Part shown: piece after piece, positions 24,935-33,461 of the stretch | How the letters are laid out: every line of letters begins with the position of its first letter | Position numbering within the stretch: the stretch's first letter is position 1 | Assembly (NCBI GenBank): GCA_025526915.1 | Contig: JAHLKH010000102.1 | Coordinates: 1-64,000 of the forward strand | Direction of reading: 5' to 3' | Length of the DNA: 64,000 bases | From: Entophlyctis helioformis | Taxonomy: Eukaryota > Chytridiomycota > Chytridiomycetes > Chytridiales > Chytriomycetaceae | The notes under the pieces: model-generated | Databases searched by the model: none | What the model was told of the DNA's origin: nothing | Seen by the model: the letters and a program-made list of their open reading frames with translations, nothing else | Made by a program: the position numbers and the translations under genes

Positions 24935-25803
24935 CATGCGTCAGTTCATGTGGCGGTGTTTTGCCGTGAGTGTGCTGCCCTGCCCTGCCACGCGCCGCCT
25001 TTCGCCGCCTTTTCCGCCTGCCACCTGCTCACGTCAGATGGCGAGGGCGATGCAGCCAGAGCCGATTCGCCAACGTGAAAGTCGGATGGCAATGGCAGGC
25101 AGCGGCAGGCAGGCAACGGCAGGCAACGGCGGGACGCTTGTGGCGGCCAGATTGCAGGCGAGAGGGCGGTGAACAGACACAATCAACGGCTCGACTCACA
25201 GTTGGCAGTGGACGGCAGGCTGCTCATGGACGTCGTCGGAAGCAGCGCACCAGTGCCCGACGCCAGACGCTGGGTGCTGCTGGTGATGGCGGGATTGGTG
25301 TTGCCGCCGTAGGCAAAGGCACTGGCGGCTGCCGCTGTCGTGGCCGTGGTTGTCGTGGTCGTCGTCGTGGTGGTGGTGGTCTTGCCGTTCAAAGTGACGG
25401 CCGGCCTGGCAGTGCTGGATTGCGCCGCAGCTCCAACGGCAGCGCCGTCGAGGTCGTCGATGTCGATGGAGACGTCGGCGTGGACCTTGGGCTTGTGCGA
25501 GGCGCTGAGCGCAGTGGCCATCGAGGCCAGCGACACCACGGGCCGCAGCTCGATGTTGTCGCTGCTCTTCTTGTGGTCCTTGGACTTGCGCCCGTCCTTG
25601 CTGCTCTTCTTGTCGAGCGACTTGCGATGGCCCTTGTCCTTTTCGGCATCGCTGTCGCTGTCGCTCGAGTCGCCCTTCTTGTGGTCCTTGCGCTCCTTGT
25701 GCTCCTTGCGGTTGTCGTCGTCGGCGTGCGAGGCCTCGATGAGCACCGGAGTGCTCGCTGCGTAGCGATCCACAGCGTCGCTGCTGCCGCCGTTGCTCGC
25801 CAT
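21426..25803 (-). CDS. Anoctamin (TMEM16) family membrane protein
   Basis: About ten exons. N-terminus (MASNGGSSDAVDRYAAS) is a Lys/Asp/Ser-rich cytoplasmic region. A dimerisation-type domain follows (RIFIRSITHHVVMFGHESDS, AVIHFDVDDKHAGP). The anoctamin core has REYFGEKIGFYFAWLGFYT, SVWAVLCLEFWKRQTE, FLWDVADFRKKERIRPQWR, GFLLSFVNNFALIFYAAIMK, FGFMVMFSASFPMAPIFAYF and LACQLAFVLIFEHAVFM, matching the ten-helix TMEM16 fold. Family members are Ca2+-activated lipid scramblases or Cl- channels; fungal relatives include nhTMEM16, afTMEM16 and Ist2. The C-terminal tail (IIDFMVPDTPQSVQMGHD to HLRAK) is charged. An intron contains a (TG)n run at 24902-24933. Scramblase versus tether function cannot be told from sequence. 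Confidence 0.92.
24902..24933. repeat. (TG)n microsatellite in anoctamin intron
   Basis: Sixteen uninterrupted TG units on the plus strand, just after the exon encoding KKKKWNNKLHEAAL on the minus strand. Confidence 0.95.
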
Positions 25804-26289
25804 GCGCCGTCTTGGGGAAAGATTAAAATTTGCCGCTTGAACCAACTTGAACGCCTCTCGAAACGATCAAGTATAATCCAGAAAATATGCAATTTCTAGG
25901 ATATTTTTCGACACGACATGGGTCGCATATCACACGATGGCAGGTTCGAGTCAGCAGCCGGCATGGACGGCCAGTGGGCGATGCATATCCACAAGCATGA
26001 TCGTGTCAGTTGGTGCATGGATGGATGGACGGCATCAGACGCACAAGACATATCCAGACGACCGCAGATGCCTGATGAGAAAGTCCTCAAACACAGCGTG
26101 CCGGCCATCTTGGACTGTAAAGTCAGAAAACGACGTGAATGTCGCCCTCTGTCGGCTCGTCGACAGATGCCTTGAGACGCAGCAGATGCCCGCTCTCCAG
26201 TCTTTGATCCCTCCCAAGATCGACCAATCACATAATTGCAAGGATAATGGTACGAGAGCCGTCGCCATTTCTTTGCCAAACTCACGGCA
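25804..26289. promoter_or_regulatory. Divergent promoter region (anoctamin / SR protein)
   Basis: 486 bp between two divergent ATGs. It is AT-richer than its surroundings near 25820-25910. No motif is assigned. Confidence 0.45.
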
Positions 26290-26489
26290 ATGATGTCGAG
26301 CAGCGGGCGTGACAGAGAAGTTCGGTCCATCTTCATCCGCGGCATTCCCGACGATGCAAGGTACACCTGCCCATGGCCGTGATGCAGCGCAAGTCCAAGT
26401 CGCTGCTGCCTCTGCTGCCTCTGCTGCTGCCCCTTCTGCTGCTGCTGCTGCTGCTCGTCCAAGTGTCTGTGTCCATGCCGACGCTCTGG

Positions 26490-26534
<45 letters not shown>

Positions 26535-27845
26535 CGTCTGTGTGGACTCGAGAGCAAGCGCACGCACACATGCAAGTCAGGCAAGACAGACCAGGCCGAC
26601 TCTGCAAGCCTGCAAGCCTGCAAGCCTGCAAGACACGCAGCCGCCTGTCGTGGGCAGACGCACGGCGGGCCCGCTGACCAAGCCTGATGTCCAAGCGGCT
26701 GACCTCTCCCCTTCTGGCCTGTGTGTGTCCTTGGCCGTCGCTTTCGTCGCCTTCGTCGCTCGTCGTCGCGCTGGCGCACCGACCTGCAGCCCCCCCGACA
26801 TCCGCCAGCACTTTGAGTCGTTTGGCGCCATCAACGACGGTGAGTGTCGCTGTCTGCCTGTCTGTGCCTGTGTACATGCCTGTCTGTGTCTGTCTGTGTC
26901 TACCTGCCCGTCTGCCTTTCTCGCTCGTGCTGCCCCCGCCCCCCTTGTTGTTGCTCCGACAACAGCCGCTGATCTTGCTGTCCCTGGCTCGCCCAACACA
27001 ACACACAACACAACACAACAACACATCGCACTTGCAACACCCATCAGTGTACATTCCAAAGTCGTTCCACTCTGGCCGTCACCGTGGCTTTGCCTACGTC
27101 AAGTGAGTGCCTCCCCCGCTCTTCCTGCCCTTGCCATTGCTCTTGCCGTTGCCAGCTGCTGACACCGCCTACCCAGGTTTGACCGCCAGGACGATGCCGA
27201 TGCGGCCGTTGACCGCCTGACGACTGTCGAGATCAACGGCGTCAAGTGCCCTGTCGAGTGGGCTGCTGGCGGCCGCAAGAGTAAGTCTGCCGTGCCGTTG
27301 CCTGATCTGAACATTGCTTCTTGTTGCTTATACATTCTTGTCTCCAGCCCCTTACGAGATGAAGCGCTCTAGTGGCGGCGGCGGTCGCGGCGGGTATGTC
27401 CAACTCCTTGCTGCTGCTTGCATGCCATGCATCGCACTGCTTACTCACTCTGACCGCCTCTTTCTTCTCGCGCTCTGTTTCTGTTGCTCACTGCAGTGAC
27501 TATGACCGCGGTCGTGACCGTGATCGTGACTACGGCCGTGACCGTGACCGTGACCGCGACCGCGACTATGGCCGCGACCGTGACCGTGACTATGGTCGTG
27601 ACCGCGACCGCGACTATGGCCGTGACCGTGACTATGGTCGTGACCGCGACCGTGATGTGGACCGTAGCCGCGACTATGGTCGTGACCGTGACGATCGCGA
27701 CTACGGCCGCAGCAGCACATACCGCCGTCGTTCTCGCAGCCGCACTCCTTCGCGCTCACCTCGTCGCGAAACCACCAGACGGGCAAGCCGCTCGCGCAGC
27801 CGCTCTCGCTCTCGCAGCCGTGCACGTTCCATCAGCCCCCGCTAA
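26290..27845 (+). CDS. SR-family splicing factor (RRM + DR/RS tail)
   Basis: Six exons with GT-AG introns: 26290-26360, 26790-26839, 27048-27102, 27177-27280, 27348-27393 and 27497-27845. One RRM shows RNP2 IFIRGI and RNP1 RGFAYVKF. A Gly hinge follows, then about 20 imperfect (R)DRDYGRDRD repeats encoded by GACCGTGACCGC-type DNA, then RRRSRSRTPSRSPRR and a serine/arginine tail ending SISPR. This is the architecture of SR proteins that act in spliceosome assembly. Intron 1 (429 nt) contains GGCT and GCCTGCAA tandem repeats. AATAAA lies at 27986-27991. Confidence 0.93.
26492..26534. repeat. (GGCT)n tetranucleotide repeat in SR-protein intron 1
   Basis: About ten GGCT units, followed at about 26603-26632 by a short GCCTGCAA tandem. 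Both are intronic. Confidence 0.9.
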
Positions 27846-27985
27846 TCTTGGTGTTTTGTCGTCTCCCAGTTGCTTTTTCAACACGAGCAATCCTGCCCAT
27901 CACTTCACTTGCCCTACTGTTGTTTGCTGCTGATGGATCGAGCGTGTGAGGGCGGTATCAAGCCAACTCCCTCCAATAACCTGAC

Positions 27986-28003
27986 AATAAACGTCACTTT
28001 ATT
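27986..28003. terminator. Convergent polyadenylation signals (SR protein / EFCAB9-like)
   Basis: AATAAA at 27986-27991 (plus) serves the SR gene and TTTATT at 27998-28003 (AATAAA on minus) serves the EFCAB9-like gene. The two hexamers are six bases apart. Confidence 0.55.
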
Positions 28004-28045
28004 CACACTCCCTACGTGCAATCTTGTCCAGCAAAACCCCTGTGC

Positions 28046-28859
28046 TCACAGTGTATCGTTTCCATACTGCTTTTCCTGGTCTGGATAGCACATGCCGATG
28101 AGCCCGTTCATGAGCTTGGATATGCGCTGAATGAGCGGGTTGTACGCCTGGCGCGCCATCCGTCCCTTGCGATCAATGTCCGCCTGCAACTCAATAGCAG
28201 CCAGCACAAATAGCTGAAAGTCCTCATTGTCGAGTTCCTAGCCACACCAAGCCCGCTGATCATGAGCACCGCGCCACGCCAGCTGCCCCCAGCCAGATGC
28301 ACTCACCGAGTTGCCCGTCACATCAAACTCTTGATAGATGCGGCGGATCGCCTTTGGCGTAAAGTTGAACAGAAACCCAAGCGTCTGGAACTCTTTGCGC
28401 GACACATCGCCTGAGCCGCCCGCGTCCAGAATCTCAAAACACGTCCGCCAGTTCTGGAACATGAAGTTTTTGGCTGTGCCGTCCTTCATGGCGACGAGGA
28501 TGCAGATGAGCAGGTAAAACTGTGCTGGCGTCATGTCGACATAGTGAGATGGGTTGGCAGACGCATGGACTGATGCATGGGCAGGGCTGGTACCGGTGCT
28601 TCTCCTTTGTTACCTCGTCAAACTCGACAGAGCCGGAGCCGTCGAGGTCAAAGAGATCGAATATCTTGTAGATCTGCGACTCTTTGAGGTCGGTCGCGTG
28701 CGAGAGAATGCATTGGAACTGGACATCGTCGAGCGAGCCGGTGCCGCGCCAGTCGAGCATCTTGAAGAGCTCGACGAGCAGGTTGACTGAGCGCGCATTG
28801 AGGAGACCGCACTTGGCGTCGAGATGCAGGCGTTTGACAAAATCCCACTTGACAATCAT
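28046..28859 (-). CDS. EFCAB9: EFCAB9-like EF-hand protein (CatSper-associated family)
   Basis: Three exons (28859-28614, 28519-28307, 28237-28046), all phase 0, encode 216 residues. The pattern follows animal EFCAB9 across its length: FVKRLHLDAKCGLLNARSVN, LFKMLDWRGTGSLDDVQF, HATDLKESQIYKIFDLFDLD, FYLLICILVAMKDG, GFLFNFTPKAIRRIYQEFDV. One EF-hand loop is canonical (DLDGSGSVEFDE); others are degenerate (DVTGNSELDNED). In mammals EFCAB9 with CatSper-zeta is the Ca2+/pH sensor of the flagellar CatSper channel. In a fungus it would imply a zoospore flagellum, possibly with a CatSper-type channel. The comparison is from memory, with no alignment run. The ATG at 28859 is the first in frame. Confidence 0.78.
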
Positions 28860-28942
28860 GCTGGTCGAGCGCGTTGGCAATGCCTTGCAAAGTGCGTTTT
28901 AATCCATCGCGCGCAACTGCTGCTGGCCACGAGTGGGGCGCG

Positions 28943-29435
28943 TCAATGCCGACGAAGCCGCAGGGACAGGTGCAGCGCCAGCATCGAGCAGCGGAGCTTG
29001 AGCGCAAGGATATCATTCTCGACCTTCATCTGGAGCTCCGAAAGATGTTCATACAGTCGAGGATGCTTGGCGTCTTCTTCTGCGACGTCCAGAACATTTC
29101 AGAGCCGTCAAAGAGGATGCCTGCCGTCCATTCCAGGCGGTTAGTCAACGCAATCACACGATCCTTGGCAAAGCCCTAAAAGACACGACAGACGTACAGT
29201 ACACTTTGTGGTAGTTGTTCTCCGAGACACCGCAATTGTAAAATGTGAACTGCTGGAACCGGGTTTGAACAAGCGCAATGCATACGCTGTGATGTTGATT
29301 CCAACAATGGCAAACGAGAACCACGATGACGGATGGTGCGATGCCGCCAGGATACGCGCAGAAATGTCTGGGAGGACTTGCACGGGTAGGCAGATCGGTC
29401 AGTGCAAGGAGGCTCATGGCGCGACAGATCCACAT
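28943..29435 (-). pseudogene. Broken ELMO-domain-like locus
   Basis: On the minus strand, pieces resembling the C-terminal half of an ELMO domain appear in order but in different frames: MSLLALTDL, LPDISARILAASHHPSSW then FSFAIVGINITAYALRLF, FYNCGVSENNYHKVY, RVIALTNRLEWTAGILFDGS, and a coiled-coil-like end (LYEHLSELQMKVENDILALK). Two of the shifts are repaired by one added A in AAA runs (near 29265 and 29098). Others would need a 29-nt intron or further indels. The N-terminal half of an ELMO domain is not found upstream, where the CDGSH gene lies on the other strand. It may be a relic, a truncated gene or an intact gene with base-calling errors. Confidence 0.35.
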
Positions 29436-29496
29436 GGGCATGATTCAAAAACGCAGCTTGAACGTTTCCGAAAACCTCTCGAACACAATCAACACA

Positions 29497-30367
29497 ATGG
29501 CAACCACGTTTGAACCCGAGCTCGCTAAGCCAGGGCCCTACGGCATCGAGCTGGAGCCTGGCCGCGACTACTACTGGTGCTCGTGCGGAAAGTGGGTACA
29601 CGCCTCCTCGCTGCTGTGCTGCATGCACGCCTTGGTGTGTGGTGGCGACTCGACACGGACGGCTGACATGTGTGCCCTGTCCGCCGCCACCCTTGCTCGC
29701 TGTTCAGATCCAAGAGCCAGCCCTTTTGTGATGGCAGCGTGCGTCTGTCGATGCCCGCCGTGCCTGCCGTCTCTGCTGCTGTGCTGCTGTGCTGACTCTT
29801 GCCTATCCAGCACAAGGGCACCGGCATGACTCCCCAGAAGTTTAGCGTGACCGAGAAGCGCACGTACTGGCTGTGTGGTGAGTTGCTGCTGCCGCTGTTG
29901 CTGCTGCTGCCGTTGATCTCGCGTTCACGAGATCGCATGAGATTGTGGGGTCACTGTGGGGTCGCGGCTAGTTTCTCCGAGTGGCAGATCTGACGCTGAC
30001 TGGATATCATGCCCTGCCGTTTGTGTGTGTGTGTGTGTGTGTGTGTTCCAACGCAAGGCTGCAAGATCAGCGACGGCAAGCCCTTCTGCGATGGCATGCA
30101 CAACAAGGAGAAGGGCGTCAGAAAGTACAACGAGGTGAGGCGTTTGTGGCTGCACCGTTGATCCCTTGCACATCCCCTTACACACTCACTCACCCCCTTG
30201 GACACTCACCCCTTGCACACGCACAGTTCCTGCTCAAGAAGAACACGGCTCTCCAGCTCGAGCTTGAGCAGACCCGCAAGCGAAACACTGCCATTTCCAC
30301 CGGTGCCGTCATCCTCGGCACGGTCGGCATTGCCGCATTCATTGCAACTCGCCTGCAGTCCAAATGA
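29497..30367 (+). CDS. Double-CDGSH iron-sulfur protein with C-terminal membrane anchor
   Basis: Five exons (29497-about 29593, 29708-29738, 29811-29877, 30058-30134, 30227-30367) encode about 137 residues. Two complete CDGSH motifs are present: CSCGKSKSQPFCDGSH and CGCKISDGKPFCDGMH. Each has the three Cys and one His that bind a [2Fe-2S] cluster. The two-motif layout is that of CISD3/MiNT, but here a charged coil (LELEQTRKR) and one hydrophobic helix (AVILGTVGIAAFIA) follow at the extreme C-terminus, as in tail-anchored proteins. An in-frame upstream ATG at 29434 would add 21 residues and cannot be excluded. One intron has a (TG)n run at 30022-30046. Confidence 0.9.
30022..30046. repeat. (TG)n microsatellite in CDGSH-gene intron
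   Basis: About twelve TG units lie just before the acceptor of the fourth exon, where they may also act as a pyrimidine-poor polypurine/pyrimidine spacer. Confidence 0.9.
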
Positions 30368-30443
30368 GGCTGCTCGAGATCTGACGGAGGGGGTGGGCAA
30401 TGCCGTGCATCGCTTAGCATTGCTTGACATGTGAGCGAGCCGA

Positions 30444-32608
30444 ATGAAAACTTCCCCTTCTGACGTTTGTATGAGCCCGTCAACGGATGCGCAGCCGTCC
30501 ATGGAGTCCATGGCAGCAAGCCTGCCATCAGTGCGCAAGTCCCGCTACGAGCGTGTGCTGCGCCGAGCCAAGGCCATGACCCGCTCCGAGCTGCTGCCGT
30601 CGTCGGGCGGCTGGGGACGCTATGGATTCGCAGCATCATGGCCGAGCACGGGCCCTGCCAACAGCCGGACGACAACGACCGAGGAGGACATGGTCGTGGA
30701 TCGCATTGACTGCGGGTCGGTGTCGGTGGCCGAGTTTGTCGAGCGGTGGGAGGCGCCCGGCCGGCCCGTCATTGTCCGTGACGCTGCCAGCGGCTGGGCA
30801 GCCAACACCGAGTGGTCCATCGAGGTGCGTGCGCCGTGTCGAGCTGTGCCGAGTTGTGCTCTGCCGAGTTGTGCCGTGCCGTGTCGAGCCATGGAGTCTG
30901 CGCGGGCAGTGCATCCAAGTGCTGGGCGGGTTCCGGGCGGGCTCGCAGCAGCCTCTGAGCGGCGCATGATCCACATGCCATGCCTACCATGGGCCTCATG
31001 GCATCTGGTCTGGACACACTGGCACGTCCGTTTCCAACACTGCGACGATTGCCGCCGACTGACACGCCGTTTCCCGATCTGCTCTTCCGCCGACTGACCC
31101 GGCGATCGCGTCTGGCGATGGTCGCAGAACCTTGTGTGGAAGTACGGAAATACAAAGTTCAAGGTCGGCCAGGACGACGAGGGGTTTCCTGTGCGCATGA
31201 AGCTCAAGTACTACTTGCACTATGCCATTGCAGACGAGCACGGTGCAAAGGCCGACGACTCGCCGTAGGTCCTGCCCACGATCCGGCAGTGGGCAGATCC
31301 GTTGCTGATGCCTGCGCGTGTATCCATGGACAGGCTGTACATCTTCGAGTCGTCATTTGCCCATAGAGACGCCGAGATCCAGGCAGACATTGGCGGGCAG
31401 CACGATCAAGACAAGGCAGACGACCCGGATCAGAACGGCGACAGCCGCCGTGTTCTGGACACGCCAAAGTCCAACCTGCTCAACGACTACTCGATCCCAA
31501 AGTTCTTTACAGACGATCTGTTCAAGCTGGTGGGACAGCGGCGTCGGCCGCCATATCGATGGATTGTCATTGGGCCGCCGCGTTCTGGAACAGGCGTCCA
31601 CATTGATCCGTTGGGAACGAGTGCCTGGAACACGCTGCTTCAGGGACGCAAGCGGTGGGTTTGGGCTGGCATGTGGCGACTGTCATCGCGTGGCATCTGA
31701 CAGATAGCCGTGCATTTGTAGATGGGTGCTGTTTCCGCCTGGTGCACCACGTGAGATCATTGATCCCAAGCCGCGCGACTGGGACAACGAGGCGGCATCC
31801 TGGTTCGCCTTTTCGTACCCTCGCCTGCAGCAGCCGCATCCAGACTCGCCCGCCAACCGCAGCTACGCCCAAGTGCTTGGCATGATCGAGTTTGTGCAGC
31901 AGCCTGGCGAGACCGTCTTTGTGCCCGGCGGCTGGGCTCATGCCGTCATGAATCTGGGCAAGTTGCCTCTCCCACCTTCGCCTGCCCACTCAGTAGGCCG
32001 CCCTCTGTCTCGCATGCTGACGTGGATGCCTCATTGGATGGACAGACTTTACCGTCGCCGTCACCCACAATTACTGTTCGCGCACCAACTTTGACATGGT
32101 TTGGCTCAAGGCCCGTGTCGGTCGTCCGCAAATGGCCGAAAAGCTCAAGCGCGTTCTGGATCTTGCCCGTTGGCAGCTCGACGCGGCAGCCAGCAATGGC
32201 GCTGTCACTGTCCCCGATCCTCTCCTCGACACTCAAATCTGTCTGGGCAAGCGCAAGCGACGGCAAGCCCGCGAACTGCATGTCCTCAAGGGCAAGTCGG
32301 TTGCTGACCTCGAACTCTACCGGTCGCTATCCGCACGCATCAAACAGCTGGAAACTGTTCCGTCGTGGCCCGCGTCGTCGTCGTCCTCGTCGTCATCATC
32401 AACGTCGACCAGCTCGTCGTCATCGTCAGGATCGTCTGACGGCGGCGGCGACTCGGACAACAACGGTGGTGGGTCCGACAGCCGCCGCGAGTTGCGCAAG
32501 CTGTGCGAGGAGCCAGGGTGTCTGGCGTGCAGCCGCAAACGCGCACGCCTGCACCATTCCGACCGTGATCGCAAGCAGGCTGTTGCCAATGGCAGCAACT
32601 CTGACTGA
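30444..32608 (+). CDS. JMJD6: JMJD6-like JmjC oxygenase
   Basis: Fe(II)/2-oxoglutarate-dependent oxygenase of the JMJD6 group (lysyl-5-hydroxylation of splicing factors, reported arginine demethylation). Exons give [31 protein letters not shown], then the core [40 protein letters not shown] with the HxD pair of the iron triad, [17 protein letters not shown] (across an intron), [19 protein letters not shown] with the distal His, and [18 protein letters not shown]. The C-terminus carries a poly-Ser tract, a feature also present in animal JMJD6. It starts 76 bp after the CDGSH stop. AATAAA at 32617-32622 follows the stop by nine bases. Confidence 0.93.
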
Positions 32609-32616
32609 GCATCGCC

Positions 32617-32640
32617 AATAAACATAAATGGGCCTTTATT
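32617..32640. terminator. Convergent polyadenylation signals (JMJD6 / 32.7-kb gene)
   Basis: AATAAA at 32617-32622 on plus and TTTATT at 32635-32640 (AATAAA on minus) sit between the two convergent stops. Confidence 0.55.
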
Positions 32641-32723
32641 CCGTCAGTCAACGACTGTCAGCGCGAAAGCGTAAACGTAGAAAACGACAAAAATGGGTGT
32701 ATAGAAGGGGGGATCCGACTGCC

Positions 32724-33239
32724 TCAGTCGTTTTTGAACGTCTTGCCGCCGCCATTGTTCTTGCGATGCGTGATCCCGCCGGCCGTGTATGACGTTGCAA
32801 TGCTCGATGACGGAGCCGGCTCGTACACGTACCGCGATCCAGACGTGTAGCTGCCACTCGCACCCGTACCGCCATTGCCACGACTGCTGTTGCTGCTGCC
32901 GTTGCTGCTGCCAGGGGGCTTTACGCTAGCAGCCAGCCCACCGATTGTGCCGCCGATCGTGTGGAGCCCCGACCAGATAGCCGAGGACGTCGAGTGCGCC
33001 ATTGTGCTCACAGACGCACCCACATTGCTCGCAAACGAGGCAATGTTTGATCCCACAGACGATACAGACGATACGGATCGGCCGGACAGCGACGACTGCG
33101 CCGAGTGTGCCGAGTCGGTCGACAGCGACGAGTACGACCGCGCCAGATCCGGCGGCATGTTGTGCTGGGGAGTCGGAAACAGCACCGCGTTCTTGTCCGC
33201 AAACGTCGTGGCCATGCCGGGCGAGTACTTGCGTGCCAT
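32724..33239 (-). CDS. Hypothetical Ser/Gly-rich protein
   Basis: Single exon, 171 residues, ATG at 33237-33239. The N-terminus is mixed (MARKYSPGMATTFADKNAVL). The middle is Ser/Ala/Gly-rich with an apolar periodic stretch (SAIWSGLHTIGGTIGGLAAS) that could form an amphipathic or membrane-associating helix. The C-terminal third is Ser/Gly/Tyr/Asn-rich. No signal peptide and no known domain. AATAAA on minus lies 84-89 bases past the stop. It is probably a real gene because the minus frame is uninterrupted and flanked by regular spacing. Confidence 0.6.
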   Translation of the reverse strand: MARKYSPGMATTFADKNAVLFPTPQHNMPPDLARSYSSLSTDSAHSAQSSLSGRSVSSVSSVGSNIASFASNVGASVSTMAHSTSSAIWSGLHTIGGTIGGLAASVKPPGSSNGSSNSSRGNGGTGASGSYTSGSRYVYEPAPSSSIATSYTAGGITHRKNNGGGKTFKND

Positions 33240-33461
33240 CGTGTTTCTGGTTGCGTCTGTTTCTCAAATGTCTCGGCTGATAGGAAGACGGAAGATGGGG
33301 GTAGTTTACAAATGCCAACAGGTTTATAAGATTATCAACATCAGACGGCAGCGCACCGAGCAACGGCTAGCAGAGGAAGCGAGACGAGAGGGAAAGGGAC
33401 AGGGGAGGAGAAGGAAAGAGTCGGACTGTACACACAATGTATGCGACACAACTGGCAGCGA

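Noticed and set aside
28880..29179. Plus-strand open frame of 99 codons starting 20 bp from the EFCAB9-like ATG
   Set aside because: Plausible composition, but no family match, and the minus strand of the same DNA carries ELMO-like and coiled-coil blocks.
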